A stretch of 64,000 nt of DNA from Oscillospiraceae bacterium (GTDB lineage: Bacteria > Bacillota > Clostridia > Oscillospirales > Ruminococcaceae), in the NCBI GenBank assembly GCA_902790675.1, contig CADASU010000002.1, positions 302,730 to 366,729 of the forward strand, read 5' to 3'. The number at the start of each line of letters is the position of its first letter. Within the stretch, counting starts at the first letter, position 1. Shown here piece after piece: positions 36,622 to 49,263 of the stretch. Below the pieces are notes generated by a model. It was not told where the DNA came from. It saw only the letters and a program-made list of their open reading frames with translations, and did no database searches. A program made the position numbers and the translations under genes.

Positions 36622-37902
36622 ATGAAAGTATTAGTAATTGGTAAAGGCGGAAGAGAACACGCTATAATACGTGCTCTTAAAAAGTCAAATAAAGTTAAAG
36701 AAATATATTGCGCTCCAGGAAACGGCGGAATTTCGTGCGATGCAATTAATGTTCCAATAAGTGAAACGGATAAAGAAGGCATAAAAAACTTTGCGCAAAA
36801 TAACAAAATAAACTTTGTAGTTGTTGCTCCAGATAATCCTCTTGCAGATGGCATGGTGGATGCCCTTGAGTCTATTGGAATTTCTTGTTTTGGCCCAAAT
36901 AAAAAAGCAGCTCAAATTGAATCTAGTAAGGTTTTTGCAAAAAAATTAATGAAAAAATACAATATTCCTACCGGAGATTATGAAGTTTTTGATAGTTTTG
37001 ATAAAGCAATAAACTATATTAAAACTCAAAATAAATATCCCACAGTTATTAAAGCAGATGGGCTAGCTCTCGGAAAAGGTGTTATTATTGCTAAAAATTT
37101 TGAAGAAGCTGAAAACGCTGTTAAAGATATAATGGTAAATAATAAGTTTGGTGAGAGTGGAAACAAAATAATTATTGAAGAATTTTTAACTGGCCCGGAA
37201 GTGTCTGTATTATGTTTTACTGACGGAAAAACTATAAGGCCTATGATTTCTTCAATGGATCATAAACGAGCATTAGATGGCGATAAAGGCTTAAACACAG
37301 GAGGAATGGGTGCGGTCGCTCCAAACCCTGCCTACACTAGTGATATAGAAAAAGAGTGCATGAAAAATATATTTATGCCAACAATCAAAGCTATGGAAAA
37401 AGAAGGCTGTCCTTTTAGTGGATGTTTATATTTTGGCCTTATGATAACAAGCAATGGCCCAAAAGTTATTGAATATAATTGCAGATTTGGGGACCCAGAA
37501 ACGCAAGTTATTTTACCGCTACTAGAAACAGATTTATTTGATATAATGGAAGCAATAAGCAAAAAAGAATTAGAAAAAGTGGAAGTAAAATTTGCAAATA
37601 AATATTCTGCCTGTGTTGTTTTAGCATCCCCAGGATATCCTGAATCATATCCCAAAGGCATCACTATAAACGGCCTAAATAAAGATGGACAAACAGATGA
37701 TTTAACCATATATCACGCAGGAACTATTTTAGAAAACGATGAATTTAAAACATCGGGTGGACGTGTATTATGTACATCAGCTGTTGGCTCAACTTTAAAT
37801 GAAGCTATAGAGAAAGCATATAATGGCTTGAAAAAGGTTAATTTTAATAATGCTCACTATCGTAAAGATATTGGCCAAAAAGCACTAGCTATTATAAAAT
37901 AA
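36622..37902 (+). CDS. purD: Phosphoribosylamine-glycine ligase PurD
   Basis: An ATP-grasp GAR synthetase of 426 residues. VLVIGKGGREHAI is the N-terminal motif; PTVIKADGLALGKGVIIA, DHKRALDGDKGLNTGGMGA and EYNCRFGDPETQ are the ATP-grasp signatures. Last gene of the purine operon; purB, purL/Q/S, guaA and guaB are not in the window. A hairpin terminator follows. Confidence 0.97.
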   Translation: MKVLVIGKGGREHAIIRALKKSNKVKEIYCAPGNGGISCDAINVPISETDKEGIKNFAQNNKINFVVVAPDNPLADGMVDALESIGISCFGPNKKAAQIESSKVFAKKLMKKYNIPTGDYEVFDSFDKAINYIKTQNKYPTVIKADGLALGKGVIIAKNFEEAENAVKDIMVNNKFGESGNKIIIEEFLTGPEVSVLCFTDGKTIRPMISSMDHKRALDGDKGLNTGGMGAVAPNPAYTSDIEKECMKNIFMPTIKAMEKEGCPFSGCLYFGLMITSNGPKVIEYNCRFGDPETQVILPLLETDLFDIMEAISKKELEKVEVKFANKYSACVVLASPGYPESYPKGITINGLNKDGQTDDLTIYHAGTILENDEFKTSGGRVLCTSAVGSTLNEAIEKAYNGLKKVNFNNAHYRKDIGQKALAIIK

Positions 37903-37925
37903 TTGAATGTAGCAAATTAAACCGC

Positions 37926-37966
37926 AAAAAAGATCACACCTATAAATTTTCAGTGCGATCTTTTTT
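37926..37966. terminator. Bidirectional terminator after purD
   Basis: AAAAAAGATCACAC (37926-37939) pairs with GTGCGATCTTTTTT (37953-37966) with one mismatch. The T-run ends the purine operon and the A-run serves the convergent protease gene. Confidence 0.85.
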
Positions 37967-37971
37967 ATTTT

Positions 37972-39201
37972 TTAGCCTAATTTTGCAGTAACAGTTGTTG
38001 TATTACCATCACGATAAATTTCTATGGGGACTTCTTCATTAACATTTATGTTATTTTTTATTATACTACCCAAAATTTCAGCACTTGGAGTAGCTTTGCC
38101 GGCAACTTTTGTTATTATGTCTCCACGCTTAATTCCTGCCTTTTCTGCCGGAGACCCTTCGCTAACACTATCTACTACAACGCCGCTAGGCATACCATAA
38201 TTGTTTAATATTTCAGGGGTATATCTAAGATCCATTTTTATTCCAAGAGTAGGCTTTGCTGTATCTTTACGCGAAATTAGAAAATCTGCTATAGATTTTA
38301 CTGCGTTAGATGGTATTGCAAATCCCATTCCTTCAAGACGCGTATCCACTAATTTAGAATTAACAATGCCAATCAATTTTCCAGTTCCATCAACTATTGC
38401 TCCTCCAGAATTTCCGGGGTTAACCGCAGCATCTGTTTGTATTAAAGTCATTTCAACGCCATTTTCTAGTTTGATTTTCCTGTTAAGTCCACTAATAATT
38501 CCCTTGCTAACAGAACCAGCAAATTCCAGTCCAGCCGGATTACCAATGACAACAGCAGTTTGACCCACTCTAACAGCATCAGAATTTTCAAACTCTACGG
38601 GCGTCAAATTTTCAGCATCTATCTTTATAATTGCAATATCCGCTCCCGCATCATAGCCAATAATCTTAGCACTCTTTTCATCTTTAAGATCAGAATATGT
38701 AAATACACTCACCTGTGCGTCTGAGCTTAAAACAGCGCTTTTAATAACATGGTAGTTAGTAATAATATAACCATCTGAAGTATATATAACTCCCGATCCT
38801 TCAGAAACTGCTTCTGCTTCATCAGGTGTTTTCAGCCAAGGATATCTGGAAGATTTACTAGATTTAGCCTTTATTTGTATTCCCACAACAGAAGGAGAAC
38901 TCTTATCAGCAATTGCTTCTATATTCGACTTATAAGAATCGTCTATTTTCATATCTGGATTATAAGACCTGACTATACTATTAGTATTAAACATGCCGCT
39001 AATATTTGTAATTACAGAACCCAATATTCCTCCAAAAATCGAACAACCTATCCCAACAACTATTAGCAAAATTACCATCTTAAGTCCATTATTACCATTA
39101 TTAGAACTACCATTGTTGGTTGCATTATTACCATAAGTATAATTCCTTTTTTGATAAGAATTTACATTATATGCTTTACCTATATTTTCATTATCATCCA
39201 C
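37972..39201 (-). CDS. HtrA/DegP-type membrane serine protease
   Basis: An envelope quality-control protease of 409 residues. A cytoplasmic Asn-rich N-terminus (1-38) precedes one membrane anchor (about 41-68), a trypsin-like domain with the triad H151 (TNYHVI), D188 (GADIAIIKI) and S265 (NPGNSGGAI), and one C-terminal PDZ domain (about 315-405: SPAEKAGIKRGDIITKV). This is the layout of Bacillus HtrA/YyxA proteins. GTG start with AGGAGG upstream. Confidence 0.94.
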   Translation of the reverse strand: MDDNENIGKAYNVNSYQKRNYTYGNNATNNGSSNNGNNGLKMVILLIVVGIGCSIFGGILGSVITNISGMFNTNSIVRSYNPDMKIDDSYKSNIEAIADKSSPSVVGIQIKAKSSKSSRYPWLKTPDEAEAVSEGSGVIYTSDGYIITNYHVIKSAVLSSDAQVSVFTYSDLKDEKSAKIIGYDAGADIAIIKIDAENLTPVEFENSDAVRVGQTAVVIGNPAGLEFAGSVSKGIISGLNRKIKLENGVEMTLIQTDAAVNPGNSGGAIVDGTGKLIGIVNSKLVDTRLEGMGFAIPSNAVKSIADFLISRKDTAKPTLGIKMDLRYTPEILNNYGMPSGVVVDSVSEGSPAEKAGIKRGDIITKVAGKATPSAEILGSIIKNNINVNEEVPIEIYRDGNTTTVTAKLG

Positions 39202-39496
39202 TTAAAAACGTTCCTCCTTTCAATAGATTTATACACTAAAAACAAAAAATTATTCAGTGATTTTTTATAATTGTCATTAATTAATTGATTAAACTAATTT
39301 TAAATATTTTCCACTTTTTCAAAAAAATCATTCAATGTATAATAAATGCATAAATATTTGACAACTATACATGATATTATATCACAATACTACATATTTG
39401 TCCAATTTAAAAATTTATATGGATTTTTTTAAAAAAGTATGCTAAAATTAATAAAATAAATTAACCATATAATATAAATATTAGAAGGTGTTGTAT

Positions 39497-39814
39497 ATGG
39501 CAAAAGATGCTCTTAACAAAATAATTCAAGCCGAAAAAGAATCTAAAGAGCGAATAGAAAAGTGTCATCAAGAATGTAATATAAAGCTTCAAGATGCAAA
39601 AATATCTGCAGAAAATATAATTGAATTGCAAATAAAGAAAAATAAACAAAACTATAAGCAACAAATAAATGATTATTCTTATGAAGCAGAAAAAATAAAA
39701 AATGACTTTAAAGCAATGGTTGATTCTCTGTGTTGCAAATTAGATGAAAAGTTTGATATTAACTCTCAAAAAGCTGTTGATTCAATTATAAATCAACTTA
39801 TGCAAAATGTGTAA
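39497..39814 (+). CDS. ntpF: V-type ATPase peripheral stalk subunit (NtpF, G/H-like)
   Basis: A short (105 residues), highly charged, almost wholly helical protein (MAKDALNKIIQAEKESKERI at the start), as expected for the stalk subunit that pairs with subunit E. It opens an operon with the same gene order as Enterococcus hirae ntpFIKECGABD. A TTG at 39488 is in frame, but AGAAGGTG is spaced for the ATG at 39497. The 295 bases upstream are AT-rich with a possible extended -10 (TGCTAAAAT, ending 39448) and no clear -35. Confidence 0.8.
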   Translation: MAKDALNKIIQAEKESKERIEKCHQECNIKLQDAKISAENIIELQIKKNKQNYKQQINDYSYEAEKIKNDFKAMVDSLCCKLDEKFDINSQKAVDSIINQLMQNV

Positions 39815-39835
39815 GTATGAAAGGAATAATTTAAA

Positions 39836-42264
<2,429 letters not shown>

Positions 42265-42285
42265 TAAAGGGAGTGTATTATAGTT

Positions 42286-42879
42286 ATGGACGCTCTACAA
42301 AATATAATAAAATCTATTGAAAAAGATACTGAAGATAAAATAAATAAAATTAAAGAAAAAAATGATATAGAATGCAAAAAAATTATATCAGACGCTGAAA
42401 TTGTTGCAAAAAACGAGTGTGAACAAAACGAGTTGAACATCGCACGCAAAAAAGAACAAATATTATCTCAAGCACAAACTTCGAATGCAATATTTAAGAA
42501 CAAATCTATTTTAGAAAAAAAGCACAACTTAATCGATAAGACCCTTAATATAGCAATGGATTATTTTCATGGTATTGACAGCGAAAAATATTTCATGTTT
42601 TTTGTAAAGTTAATTAATAAAAATCTACCAAGTGACAAATTTAAATTAGTTGTGGGCTTTGAAGATTTTGCACGAATTCCTGATGACTTTTTAACAAATA
42701 TATGTACAAATAATGGTTCAAAAATAGAATGCGAAAAATCAGATAAATTTAGCCATGGTTTTCAGATTATTTCATCAAAGTCTATAATAGATTTGAGCAT
42801 AGAATCCATATTCGCTGATAATATAGACTTATTGAGGTCTATTGCATCTAGTGTTCTTAATTTAGGAGAAGTAAAATGA
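42286..42879 (+). CDS. ntpE: V-type ATPase peripheral stalk subunit E
   Basis: The 197 residues have a long N-terminal coiled coil (1-95, rich in Lys/Glu, with AEIVAKNECEQNELNIARKK) and a globular C-terminal part, as for subunit E/AtpE. It pairs with NtpF in the stator. The last four bases overlap the ntpC start. Confidence 0.85.
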   Translation: MDALQNIIKSIEKDTEDKINKIKEKNDIECKKIISDAEIVAKNECEQNELNIARKKEQILSQAQTSNAIFKNKSILEKKHNLIDKTLNIAMDYFHGIDSEKYFMFFVKLINKNLPSDKFKLVVGFEDFARIPDDFLTNICTNNGSKIECEKSDKFSHGFQIISSKSIIDLSIESIFADNIDLLRSIASSVLNLGEVK

Positions 42880-43829
42880 AAGATACATCTTATGCATTCG
42901 CTGTAGGATATATACGCGCACTTGAAACTCATTTATTAACTAAAGCAACTTACAACAATTTAGAAGAGTCTCTAAGCTTAGAAGACTTTTCAAGTAAATT
43001 GCAAGCTGTAGGATATCCTATTGAGCATTTTGACAGTTTAGAATCATTAAATTCACAACTTCAAAAACATTTTATTGATAATTGTGAATATATTAGACAA
43101 ATTTGTCCATCTAAAGCTCCATTTAAGTGGTTATGGCTAAGAAATGATGTGGCTAACTATAAAGCTGTGCTTAAGTCAGTTTTTTCCGATAGTCCTTGGC
43201 TAAATTTGATTTCATATCCAAATTCAATTGATCCATACATCATGGAAAAATGTATAAAATCTAAAAATTTTGATAACATGCCAGATTTCTTTAAACAAAC
43301 ATCGTTAGGTGCTTTTGAGATCATGTCTAAAACTTTAAACATAAAAAAGACAGAAAATTATATTGATCAAAACTTATATAAAATTATGCTCAATTTAGCA
43401 CATAAAGATGAGTTTTTATTAAACAGAACTAAATTAGAAATTAATTTAAAAAACCTAAATATGGCTATAAGATATTTAATGTTTAACCAAGATTTGCAAT
43501 ATCTTAGTGAAGTGTTAATTGAAGGCGGAACTATTGACTTAAGCCAAATTGTAAAATCTGCAGAAGACGGTCTTAAAAATGTTGCCGCGCTATTTGAAAA
43601 AATTAACATAAAAAATATATATGATAATATTTCTAAAGATCCTCTTTATATTGAGCAACTATCTAGCAGCATAATAGATAAGTTCGATGAAACATATAGA
43701 TCGTCAGCTTTTGGATTTGCTCCCATTGTTGCATACATTAAAGCTTTAAAAAATGAACACACCATTTTAAAATCAATTGCTGTAAGTTTGCTTTGGAAAA
43801 ATGTTAATAATAAATTACGAAAGGGATAG
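42876..43829 (+). CDS. ntpC: V-type ATPase subunit C (d-like)
   Basis: Subunit C couples the central stalk to the membrane ring. The 317 residues start YAFAVGYIRALETHLL, have three repeated helical modules, and end with FAPIVAYIKALKNEHTILKSI, a typical AtpC/NtpC signature. It overlaps ntpE by four bases and is followed by ntpG after six bases. Confidence 0.9.
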   Translation: MKDTSYAFAVGYIRALETHLLTKATYNNLEESLSLEDFSSKLQAVGYPIEHFDSLESLNSQLQKHFIDNCEYIRQICPSKAPFKWLWLRNDVANYKAVLKSVFSDSPWLNLISYPNSIDPYIMEKCIKSKNFDNMPDFFKQTSLGAFEIMSKTLNIKKTENYIDQNLYKIMLNLAHKDEFLLNRTKLEINLKNLNMAIRYLMFNQDLQYLSEVLIEGGTIDLSQIVKSAEDGLKNVAALFEKINIKNIYDNISKDPLYIEQLSSSIIDKFDETYRSSAFGFAPIVAYIKALKNEHTILKSIAVSLLWKNVNNKLRKG

Positions 43830-43835
43830 GGACTA

Positions 43836-44168
43836 ATGCATAGAATTGGTGTTATAGGAACAAATGACAATATTAAGGCTTTTTCAATGTGTGGAATAGA
43901 TGCTTTTCTTGTTAAAGATAAATCTGAAGCCACAAAAATAATAGACAAACTAGCCAGTCAAAAATTTGCTATAATATTTGTGACAGAATCTATAGTAAAA
44001 CAAATTCCAGATACTATTTTAAAATATAAATATAAGCTTACACCTACAATAACTCCTATACCCGATTTACTTCCAGCTAAAGGTCCTAGTTTTGCTAGTG
44101 AATCTTTGGCAATTGACGTTAAAAAAGCAACAGGCAGCGACATTTCTATAAATTATACGGAGGATTAA
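43836..44168 (+). CDS. ntpG: V-type ATPase subunit F (NtpG)
   Basis: A small (110 residues) CheY-like Rossmann subunit of the central rotor: [20 protein letters not shown], then [11 protein letters not shown] and TPTITPIPD, the consensus of subunit F. It is placed between C and A as in E. hirae, where the same subunit is called NtpG. Confidence 0.9.
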   Translation: MHRIGVIGTNDNIKAFSMCGIDAFLVKDKSEATKIIDKLASQKFAIIFVTESIVKQIPDTILKYKYKLTPTITPIPDLLPAKGPSFASESLAIDVKKATGSDISINYTED

Positions 44169-44170
44169 AT

Positions 44171-45940
44171 ATGACTCAAACTAAAGGCACTATAGTTAAA
44201 GTATCAGGGCCATTAATAGTAGCAGAAAATATGAAAAACACCAACCTATTTGACATGGTTAGAGTTGGCAAATTAGGTTTGATAGGTGAAATTATTGAGA
44301 TGCATGGAGATAAGGCCTCAATACAAGTATATGAAGAAACTTCAGGCGTTGGTCCAGGAGAAGATGTTATTTCTAATAACTACCCTCTTTCAATTGAATT
44401 AGGTCCTGGCCTAATTGGTGGAATATATGACGGAATAGGTAGGCCTCTTGTGTCAATCAGAGAAAAAGCTGGTGAAAGGCTAACAAGAGGAATTGATGTT
44501 CCAACTTTAGACAGAGAGAAAGTGTGGAATTTTACTCCTAGTGTAAAAGTAGGAGATGAACTTTTTGCAGGAGCTATATTTGGCCAAGTTCAAGAAACGT
44601 CCGCAATTATTCATCATGTTATGCTCCCTCCTAATATATCGGGAACCGTTATTTCAATAAATTCAGGAGATTTTAAAGTTAATGATGAAGTAGGAAAAAT
44701 AAAATTAGAAGATGGATCAGAATATAAATTAACGCTAATGCAACGTTATCCTGTTAGAAAATATCGTCCTATTAAAGAAAAACTGCCTCCAAATACTCCA
44801 CTTGTTACTGGTCAAAGAGTAATAGATACTTTATTTCCTATTGCAAAAGGAGGCGTTGCTGCGGTTCCTGGTCCATTTGGTAGCGGAAAAACTATTGTTC
44901 AACACCAACTTGCAAAATGGGCAGACGCAGACATAATAGTCTATATTGGATGCGGTGAGCGCGGAAACGAAATGACAGACGTTTTAAACGAATTCCCTGA
45001 AATTCAGGACCCAAAAACTGGAAAAACTTTAATGGAACGCACTGTTTTAATAGCTAATACATCAGATATGCCAGTTGCAGCACGTGAAGCTTCAGTATAT
45101 ACAGGAATTACTATAGCTGAATATTTTAGAGATATGGGCTATTCTGTTGCTCTTATGGCAGATTCTACTTCAAGATGGGCGGAAGCTCTAAGAGAAATGT
45201 CGGGAAGATTGCAGGAAATGCCCGGTGAAGAAGGATATCCTGCATATTTAGGAAGCCGGCTAGCTGAATTCTATGAACGCGCAGGAAGAGTTATTACATT
45301 AAATGGAAAAGAAACTGCTCTTTCGGTAATAGGCGCTGTATCCCCTCCTGGTGGAGACATTTCAGAACCTGTATCCCAAGCTACATTGCGTATTGTTAAA
45401 GTTTTCTGGAATCTTGATTCACAGTTGGCATATAAGCGTCACTTTCCTGCAATAAACTGGCTAAAATCTTACTCGCTTTATTGGGATAGAATAAAAGATT
45501 GGTTTAGTGATAATATTTCTGGTAATTGGAGCAATTTAAGAACAAAAATGATTGAACTTCTGCAAGAAGAAGCTAAACTAGAAGAAATCGTTAAATTAGT
45601 CGGAATAAATGCAATTAGCAATTCCGATAGAATGAAAATGGAAGCAGCTAAATGTATTAGAGAAGATTTTTTACATCAAAATGCATTTCATAAAACAGAT
45701 ACATATACATCATTAACGAAGCAATTTTACCTTATGAGCCTTATTTTAGAGTATTATGAATTGTCTACCGATGCCATATCGAGTGGAGCAACATCAAGTG
45801 AATTGGCAGCTATTCCAGTAAAAGAACAGATTGGACGTTTTAAATACTTTGAAGATAGCGAAATTGAGGAAAAATATAAAGAAATTTCAAAGCAAATAAA
45901 AATAGAAATAGGAAAATTAAAAAATGGAGGCGATGAATAA
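44171..45940 (+). CDS. ntpA: V-type ATPase catalytic subunit A
   Basis: The nucleotide-hydrolysing subunit (589 residues). The P-loop GPFGSGKT lies at about 234-241, the catalytic Glu is in [12 protein letters not shown], and the non-homologous insert (about 110-190) distinguishes it from F-ATPase beta. The motif [20 protein letters not shown] and the arginine-rich GAVSPPGGD are intact. The stop overlaps the ntpB start by one base (TAATG). Confidence 0.98.
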   Translation: MTQTKGTIVKVSGPLIVAENMKNTNLFDMVRVGKLGLIGEIIEMHGDKASIQVYEETSGVGPGEDVISNNYPLSIELGPGLIGGIYDGIGRPLVSIREKAGERLTRGIDVPTLDREKVWNFTPSVKVGDELFAGAIFGQVQETSAIIHHVMLPPNISGTVISINSGDFKVNDEVGKIKLEDGSEYKLTLMQRYPVRKYRPIKEKLPPNTPLVTGQRVIDTLFPIAKGGVAAVPGPFGSGKTIVQHQLAKWADADIIVYIGCGERGNEMTDVLNEFPEIQDPKTGKTLMERTVLIANTSDMPVAAREASVYTGITIAEYFRDMGYSVALMADSTSRWAEALREMSGRLQEMPGEEGYPAYLGSRLAEFYERAGRVITLNGKETALSVIGAVSPPGGDISEPVSQATLRIVKVFWNLDSQLAYKRHFPAINWLKSYSLYWDRIKDWFSDNISGNWSNLRTKMIELLQEEAKLEEIVKLVGINAISNSDRMKMEAAKCIREDFLHQNAFHKTDTYTSLTKQFYLMSLILEYYELSTDAISSGATSSELAAIPVKEQIGRFKYFEDSEIEEKYKEISKQIKIEIGKLKNGGDE

Positions 45941-47316
45941 TGGCAAAAGAATACCGTACTATAGACGAAGTTGCAGGGCCATTAATGCTTGTTAGAGATG
46001 TTGAACATGCCTCTTACAATGAACTAGGTGAAATAATATTAAGCAACGGAAAAAAAAGACTATGCAAAGTGTTAGAAATAGATGGATCTAACGCGCTAGT
46101 TCAGCTTTTTGAGTCTAGCGCTGGAATTAACTTAGAAAACAGCAGAGTTAAATTTTTGGGTCATGGCATAGAACTAGGTGTTTCTCGTGATCTTTTGGGC
46201 AGAGTTTTTGACGGAATGGGTAGGCCTATCGATAATGGACCTGAAATTTTGCCAGATAAAAAAATGCCTGCAGATGGAGTGGCTATGAACCCAGCTTCTA
46301 GAAATTATCCTGAAGAATTCGTTCAAACAGGTATATCTGCTATTGATGGACTAAATACTCTTGTTAGAGGTCAGAAATTGCCTATTTTTTCTGCTAGTGG
46401 TCTTCCCCATGCGAATCTTGCTGCACAAATTGCTAGGCAAGCAAAAGTTTTAGGAAAATCTGAAAATTTCGCTGTTGTTTTTGCAGCTATAGGAATAACT
46501 TTTGAAGAAGCTAACTTTTTTATAGAAGATTTTAAAAAGAATGGTTCGTTAGAGCGAACAGTTCTTTTCATAAATTTAGCTAACGACCCTGCTATAGAGA
46601 GAATAGCTACCCCTAGAATGGCTTTAACCGCTGCTGAATATCTTGCATTTGATTTAAACATGCATGTTTTAGTAATATTAACTGATATTACCAATTACGC
46701 GGATGCTTTAAGAGAGGTTTCAGCCGCTAAACGAGAAATTCCAAGTAGACGTGGATATCCTGGATATATGTATACAGACCTTGCTTCTCTATATGAAAGA
46801 GCAGGTAGATTAAAGGGCAAAGACGGAAGCATAACAATGATTCCTATTTTAACAATGCCTGAAGATGATAAAACTCACCCCATCCCTGACTTAACAGGAT
46901 ATATAACTGAAGGGCAAATAATTTTGAGCAGAGAACTATATCGAAAAGATATTGTCCCTCCAATAGATGTTCTTCCGTCATTATCAAGGTTGAAGGATAA
47001 GGGTATCGGAGAAAACAAAACCAGGGCAGATCATTCTGGCGTTATGAATCAGCTATTTTCAGCATATGCAATAGGAAAAGACGCTAAAGAGCTAATGACT
47101 ATTCTTGGAGAAGACGCTATATCGGAAGTTGACCGTATATATGTAAAATTTGCGGACGAATTTGAAAAAAAATATTTGTCACAAGGATTTTATACCGATA
47201 GGAGTATTCAAGAAACATTAGAAGTTGGCTGGGAACTTTTATCCTTACTTCCAAAAAGCGAGCTAAAAAGAATTGACTATGAATTCATAGACAAATATTA
47301 TAAAGGAAGTGATTAA
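45940..47316 (+). CDS. ntpB: V-type ATPase regulatory subunit B
   Basis: The non-catalytic nucleotide-binding subunit (458 residues). In place of a P-loop it has [17 protein letters not shown], normal for subunit B, with [31 protein letters not shown] and [12 protein letters not shown]. It forms the A3B3 head with NtpA. Confidence 0.97.
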   Translation: MAKEYRTIDEVAGPLMLVRDVEHASYNELGEIILSNGKKRLCKVLEIDGSNALVQLFESSAGINLENSRVKFLGHGIELGVSRDLLGRVFDGMGRPIDNGPEILPDKKMPADGVAMNPASRNYPEEFVQTGISAIDGLNTLVRGQKLPIFSASGLPHANLAAQIARQAKVLGKSENFAVVFAAIGITFEEANFFIEDFKKNGSLERTVLFINLANDPAIERIATPRMALTAAEYLAFDLNMHVLVILTDITNYADALREVSAAKREIPSRRGYPGYMYTDLASLYERAGRLKGKDGSITMIPILTMPEDDKTHPIPDLTGYITEGQIILSRELYRKDIVPPIDVLPSLSRLKDKGIGENKTRADHSGVMNQLFSAYAIGKDAKELMTILGEDAISEVDRIYVKFADEFEKKYLSQGFYTDRSIQETLEVGWELLSLLPKSELKRIDYEFIDKYYKGSD

Positions 47317-47317
47317 T

Positions 47318-47932
47318 ATGGCTGTTTTAGACATTAATCCCACTCGAATGGAATTAAATAAGCTTAAGGATCGTCTATTAACAGCTAGAAGAGGTCATAA
47401 ACTTTTAAAAGATAAGCGCGATGGATTGATGAGAAAATTCTTAGAAACAGCTAAAAAAGCTGCTATGTTTCGAATTCAAGTTGAAAAAAACATATTGAAC
47501 GCGAATTTACAATTTGAGCTTTCTAAGGCCAACACATCTTCTCAACTTGTAAACACTGCTCTTATTATGTCTAAACAAGACGTAACAGTTGATATTGAAA
47601 AATCAAACATAATGGGAGTTTCCACTCCTACTTTTTCAATAAATAAGCGCCATAATGAGTCTGAAAACATTCCATATGCATTATCACAAAATAGCGCACA
47701 TTTAGATTATTCTATCCGTTTATATGAAACTATACTTTATGATCTTGTTAAATTGTCAGAACAAGAAAAAACAATTTCTATACTTGCTGACGAAATAAAT
47801 CAAACTAGACGGAAAGTAAATGCACTAGAACATTTAATAATACCTAATTATCAAGATACAATACGCTTTATTACATTAAAACTAGACGAAAATGAAAGAA
47901 GTAATATAGCTCGTCTTAGTCGTTCTAAATAA
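47318..47932 (+). CDS. ntpD: V-type ATPase central shaft subunit D
   Basis: The 204 residues are mostly two long antiparallel helices: the N-terminal NPTRMELNKLKDRLLTARRG, then GHKLLKDKRDGLM, and the C-terminal RRKVNALEHLIIPNYQDTI, all diagnostic of subunit D. The ATG at 47318 follows GGAAGTG; an in-frame GTG at 47309 overlaps that site. Last gene of the operon; a strong hairpin terminator follows. Confidence 0.95.
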   Translation: MAVLDINPTRMELNKLKDRLLTARRGHKLLKDKRDGLMRKFLETAKKAAMFRIQVEKNILNANLQFELSKANTSSQLVNTALIMSKQDVTVDIEKSNIMGVSTPTFSINKRHNESENIPYALSQNSAHLDYSIRLYETILYDLVKLSEQEKTISILADEINQTRRKVNALEHLIIPNYQDTIRFITLKLDENERSNIARLSRSK

Positions 47933-47958
47933 AAATTTAATAACTAAGCAATAAAACG

Positions 47959-47994
47959 CAGTCATGTAAAGAATCATTATTTTTTACATGACTG
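47959..47994 (+). terminator. Terminator of the V-ATPase operon
   Basis: CAGTCATGTAAA (47959-47970) and TTTACATGACTG (47983-47994) pair perfectly with a 12-base loop; T-rich sequence follows. The right arm is part of an 18-base direct repeat seen again at 48852. Confidence 0.7.
47977..47994 (+). repeat. 18-bp direct repeat, copy 1
   Basis: TTATTTTTTACATGACTG, identical to 48852-48869. After the repeat both copies continue GTTTATTT, the second with one extra T. The two copies bracket the 48008-48748 gene. Confidence 0.85.
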
Positions 47995-48007
47995 GTTTAT
48001 TTTACGG

Positions 48008-48748
48008 TCACACTTCATCATCTTTTAGATAATAATACATACTCCCTCCGGAGGAATCTTTTAGTTCAAATTTTTGATAGTCTGGATCCCCATATATATC
48101 CTCATAATGAATATCTAATTGTTTTGGTAAGTTTAACTCTGTTCTTGGATAGTCAGTTTCATGCAAGTGAATTAATTTCTCATGTCGGTTACCCCCTCGT
48201 TCCCACATATATTTTTCTAAATTAACAAGTACAACTGAGTCCGGATATGCAAAAAAAATTCTTTTCTTTTCATTTCCCTTAAACCCTTGACACAATAGTT
48301 CACCACACACCTCTACATTATAAATAGGATATTCAGCAACATTCTCAACTTCTATAACAGCGGCATCGATGTTTTTCCCCAAATAATCGTTTATGGAGTC
48401 TTTTATACTCCCTACATTATCAACAATCTCCACCGACAAAATAGGTCGTATGCTCCTTTTGTGTCGTTTTCTCTCCTCCTCTGCAAAAAAATCACTTTGA
48501 CAAATTGCTATACAACCAACAATTAGTGATCCTACACAACCTAAATATCCGCTAAAAAATTCTAACCAATCTTTCTTTTCTAATTCTGCTCCAGGGCCTA
48601 AAAGAAGCCCATTTGCAAAAAGAATATAAATTACCACATACGAAATAATAGCAATGATAATTATTGAAATAATCCACAATTTGCATTTATGCCAAAAAAT
48701 ATTTTTTTTATTTTTTTTATTTTTTTTATTTTTTTTATTTTTATCCAT
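48008..48748 (-). CDS. Unknown two-helix membrane protein with Lys/Asn repeat start
   Basis: I do not recognise the family. The 246 residues begin with a KNKK repeat made of four copies of the 9-base unit AATAAAAAA (about 48704-48739). Two membrane helices follow (about 24-46 and 65-83), then a soluble domain of about 160 residues: EEERKRHKRSIRPILSVEI, then AAVIEVENVAEYPIYNVEVCG, which looks like a small beta-sandwich. ATG start, with a GGAAGGTA-like site upstream. It lies between direct repeats in a short accessory patch between the V-ATPase operon and ftsH. Confidence 0.6.
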   Translation of the reverse strand: MDKNKKNKKNKKNKKNIFWHKCKLWIISIIIIAIISYVVIYILFANGLLLGPGAELEKKDWLEFFSGYLGCVGSLIVGCIAICQSDFFAEEERKRHKRSIRPILSVEIVDNVGSIKDSINDYLGKNIDAAVIEVENVAEYPIYNVEVCGELLCQGFKGNEKKRIFFAYPDSVVLVNLEKYMWERGGNRHEKLIHLHETDYPRTELNLPKQLDIHYEDIYGDPDYQKFELKDSSGGSMYYYLKDDEV

Positions 48749-48824
48749 AGTATACCTTCCAAGAAACTTTTTAACTTATCAATTCATTTATGTATATGTC
48801 TTCATTCTCGTTTTAAATAACATT

Positions 48825-48860
48825 AAAAAATAAAGTTTAAAATGGTGAGCTTTATTTTTT
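48825..48860 (-). terminator. Hairpin, inverted copy A (likely terminator)
   Basis: AAAAAATAAAG (48825-48835) pairs with CTTTATTTTTT (48850-48860). Its reverse complement (AAAAAATAAAGCTCAC, then AAACTTTAT) closely matches the hairpin at 49264-49301, so the two are inverted copies. It can terminate the 61-residue gene on the minus strand. Confidence 0.6.
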
Positions 48861-48869
48861 ACATGACTG
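48852..48869 (+). repeat. 18-bp direct repeat, copy 2
   Basis: TTATTTTTTACATGACTG, identical to 47977-47994, about 875 bases away. It partly overlaps the right arm of hairpin copy A. Confidence 0.85.
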
Positions 48870-49031
48870 TGTTTATTTGTTAGCATTATTAAGAATATTT
48901 TTCCATATGCATCATCATAGCAAAATAATGATTTGTATTGGCAAGTATGCCTCTATTATTAAACAATCAATTTCATCTTGTGAAATTACACTCCCACACA
49001 CTCATATCTAAATATGAAAATTATAAATGAT

Positions 49032-49217
49032 TTATGATTTATATTTGTATCCAGGAGTAGCTATAAAACGAGTACCAACAACTTCTATTAAAAATATGGC
49101 TTTTCTGTTTTTACTTTTTTTGATTTTTAACTTTTTAATCCAATCTACAATAGCACACATTCCGATTATAGTACCCACAATTCCTCCTGCAATAGTAGAA
49201 ATATTTCTTAATAGCAT
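49032..49217 (-). CDS. Small (61-residue) membrane-anchored cationic protein
   Basis: The ATG at 49215-49217 has an excellent GGGAGGAGAG ribosome binding site 7 bases upstream, which picks it over a longer open frame starting at 49313. The peptide has one Gly-rich hydrophobic segment (STIAGGIVGTIIGMCAIVDW, about 8-27), then a strongly basic stretch (KKLKIKKSKNRK) and a tail ending GYKYKS. No family is recognised. A small membrane regulator or a bacteriocin-like peptide is possible, but nothing nearby supports a bacteriocin cluster. It is bracketed by inverted hairpin copies. Confidence 0.6.
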   Translation of the reverse strand: MLLRNISTIAGGIVGTIIGMCAIVDWIKKLKIKKSKNRKAIFLIEVVGTRFIATPGYKYKS

Positions 49218-49263
49218 ATTATCTCTCCTCCCATATTCACATATATTAATTTGAAATAATATT

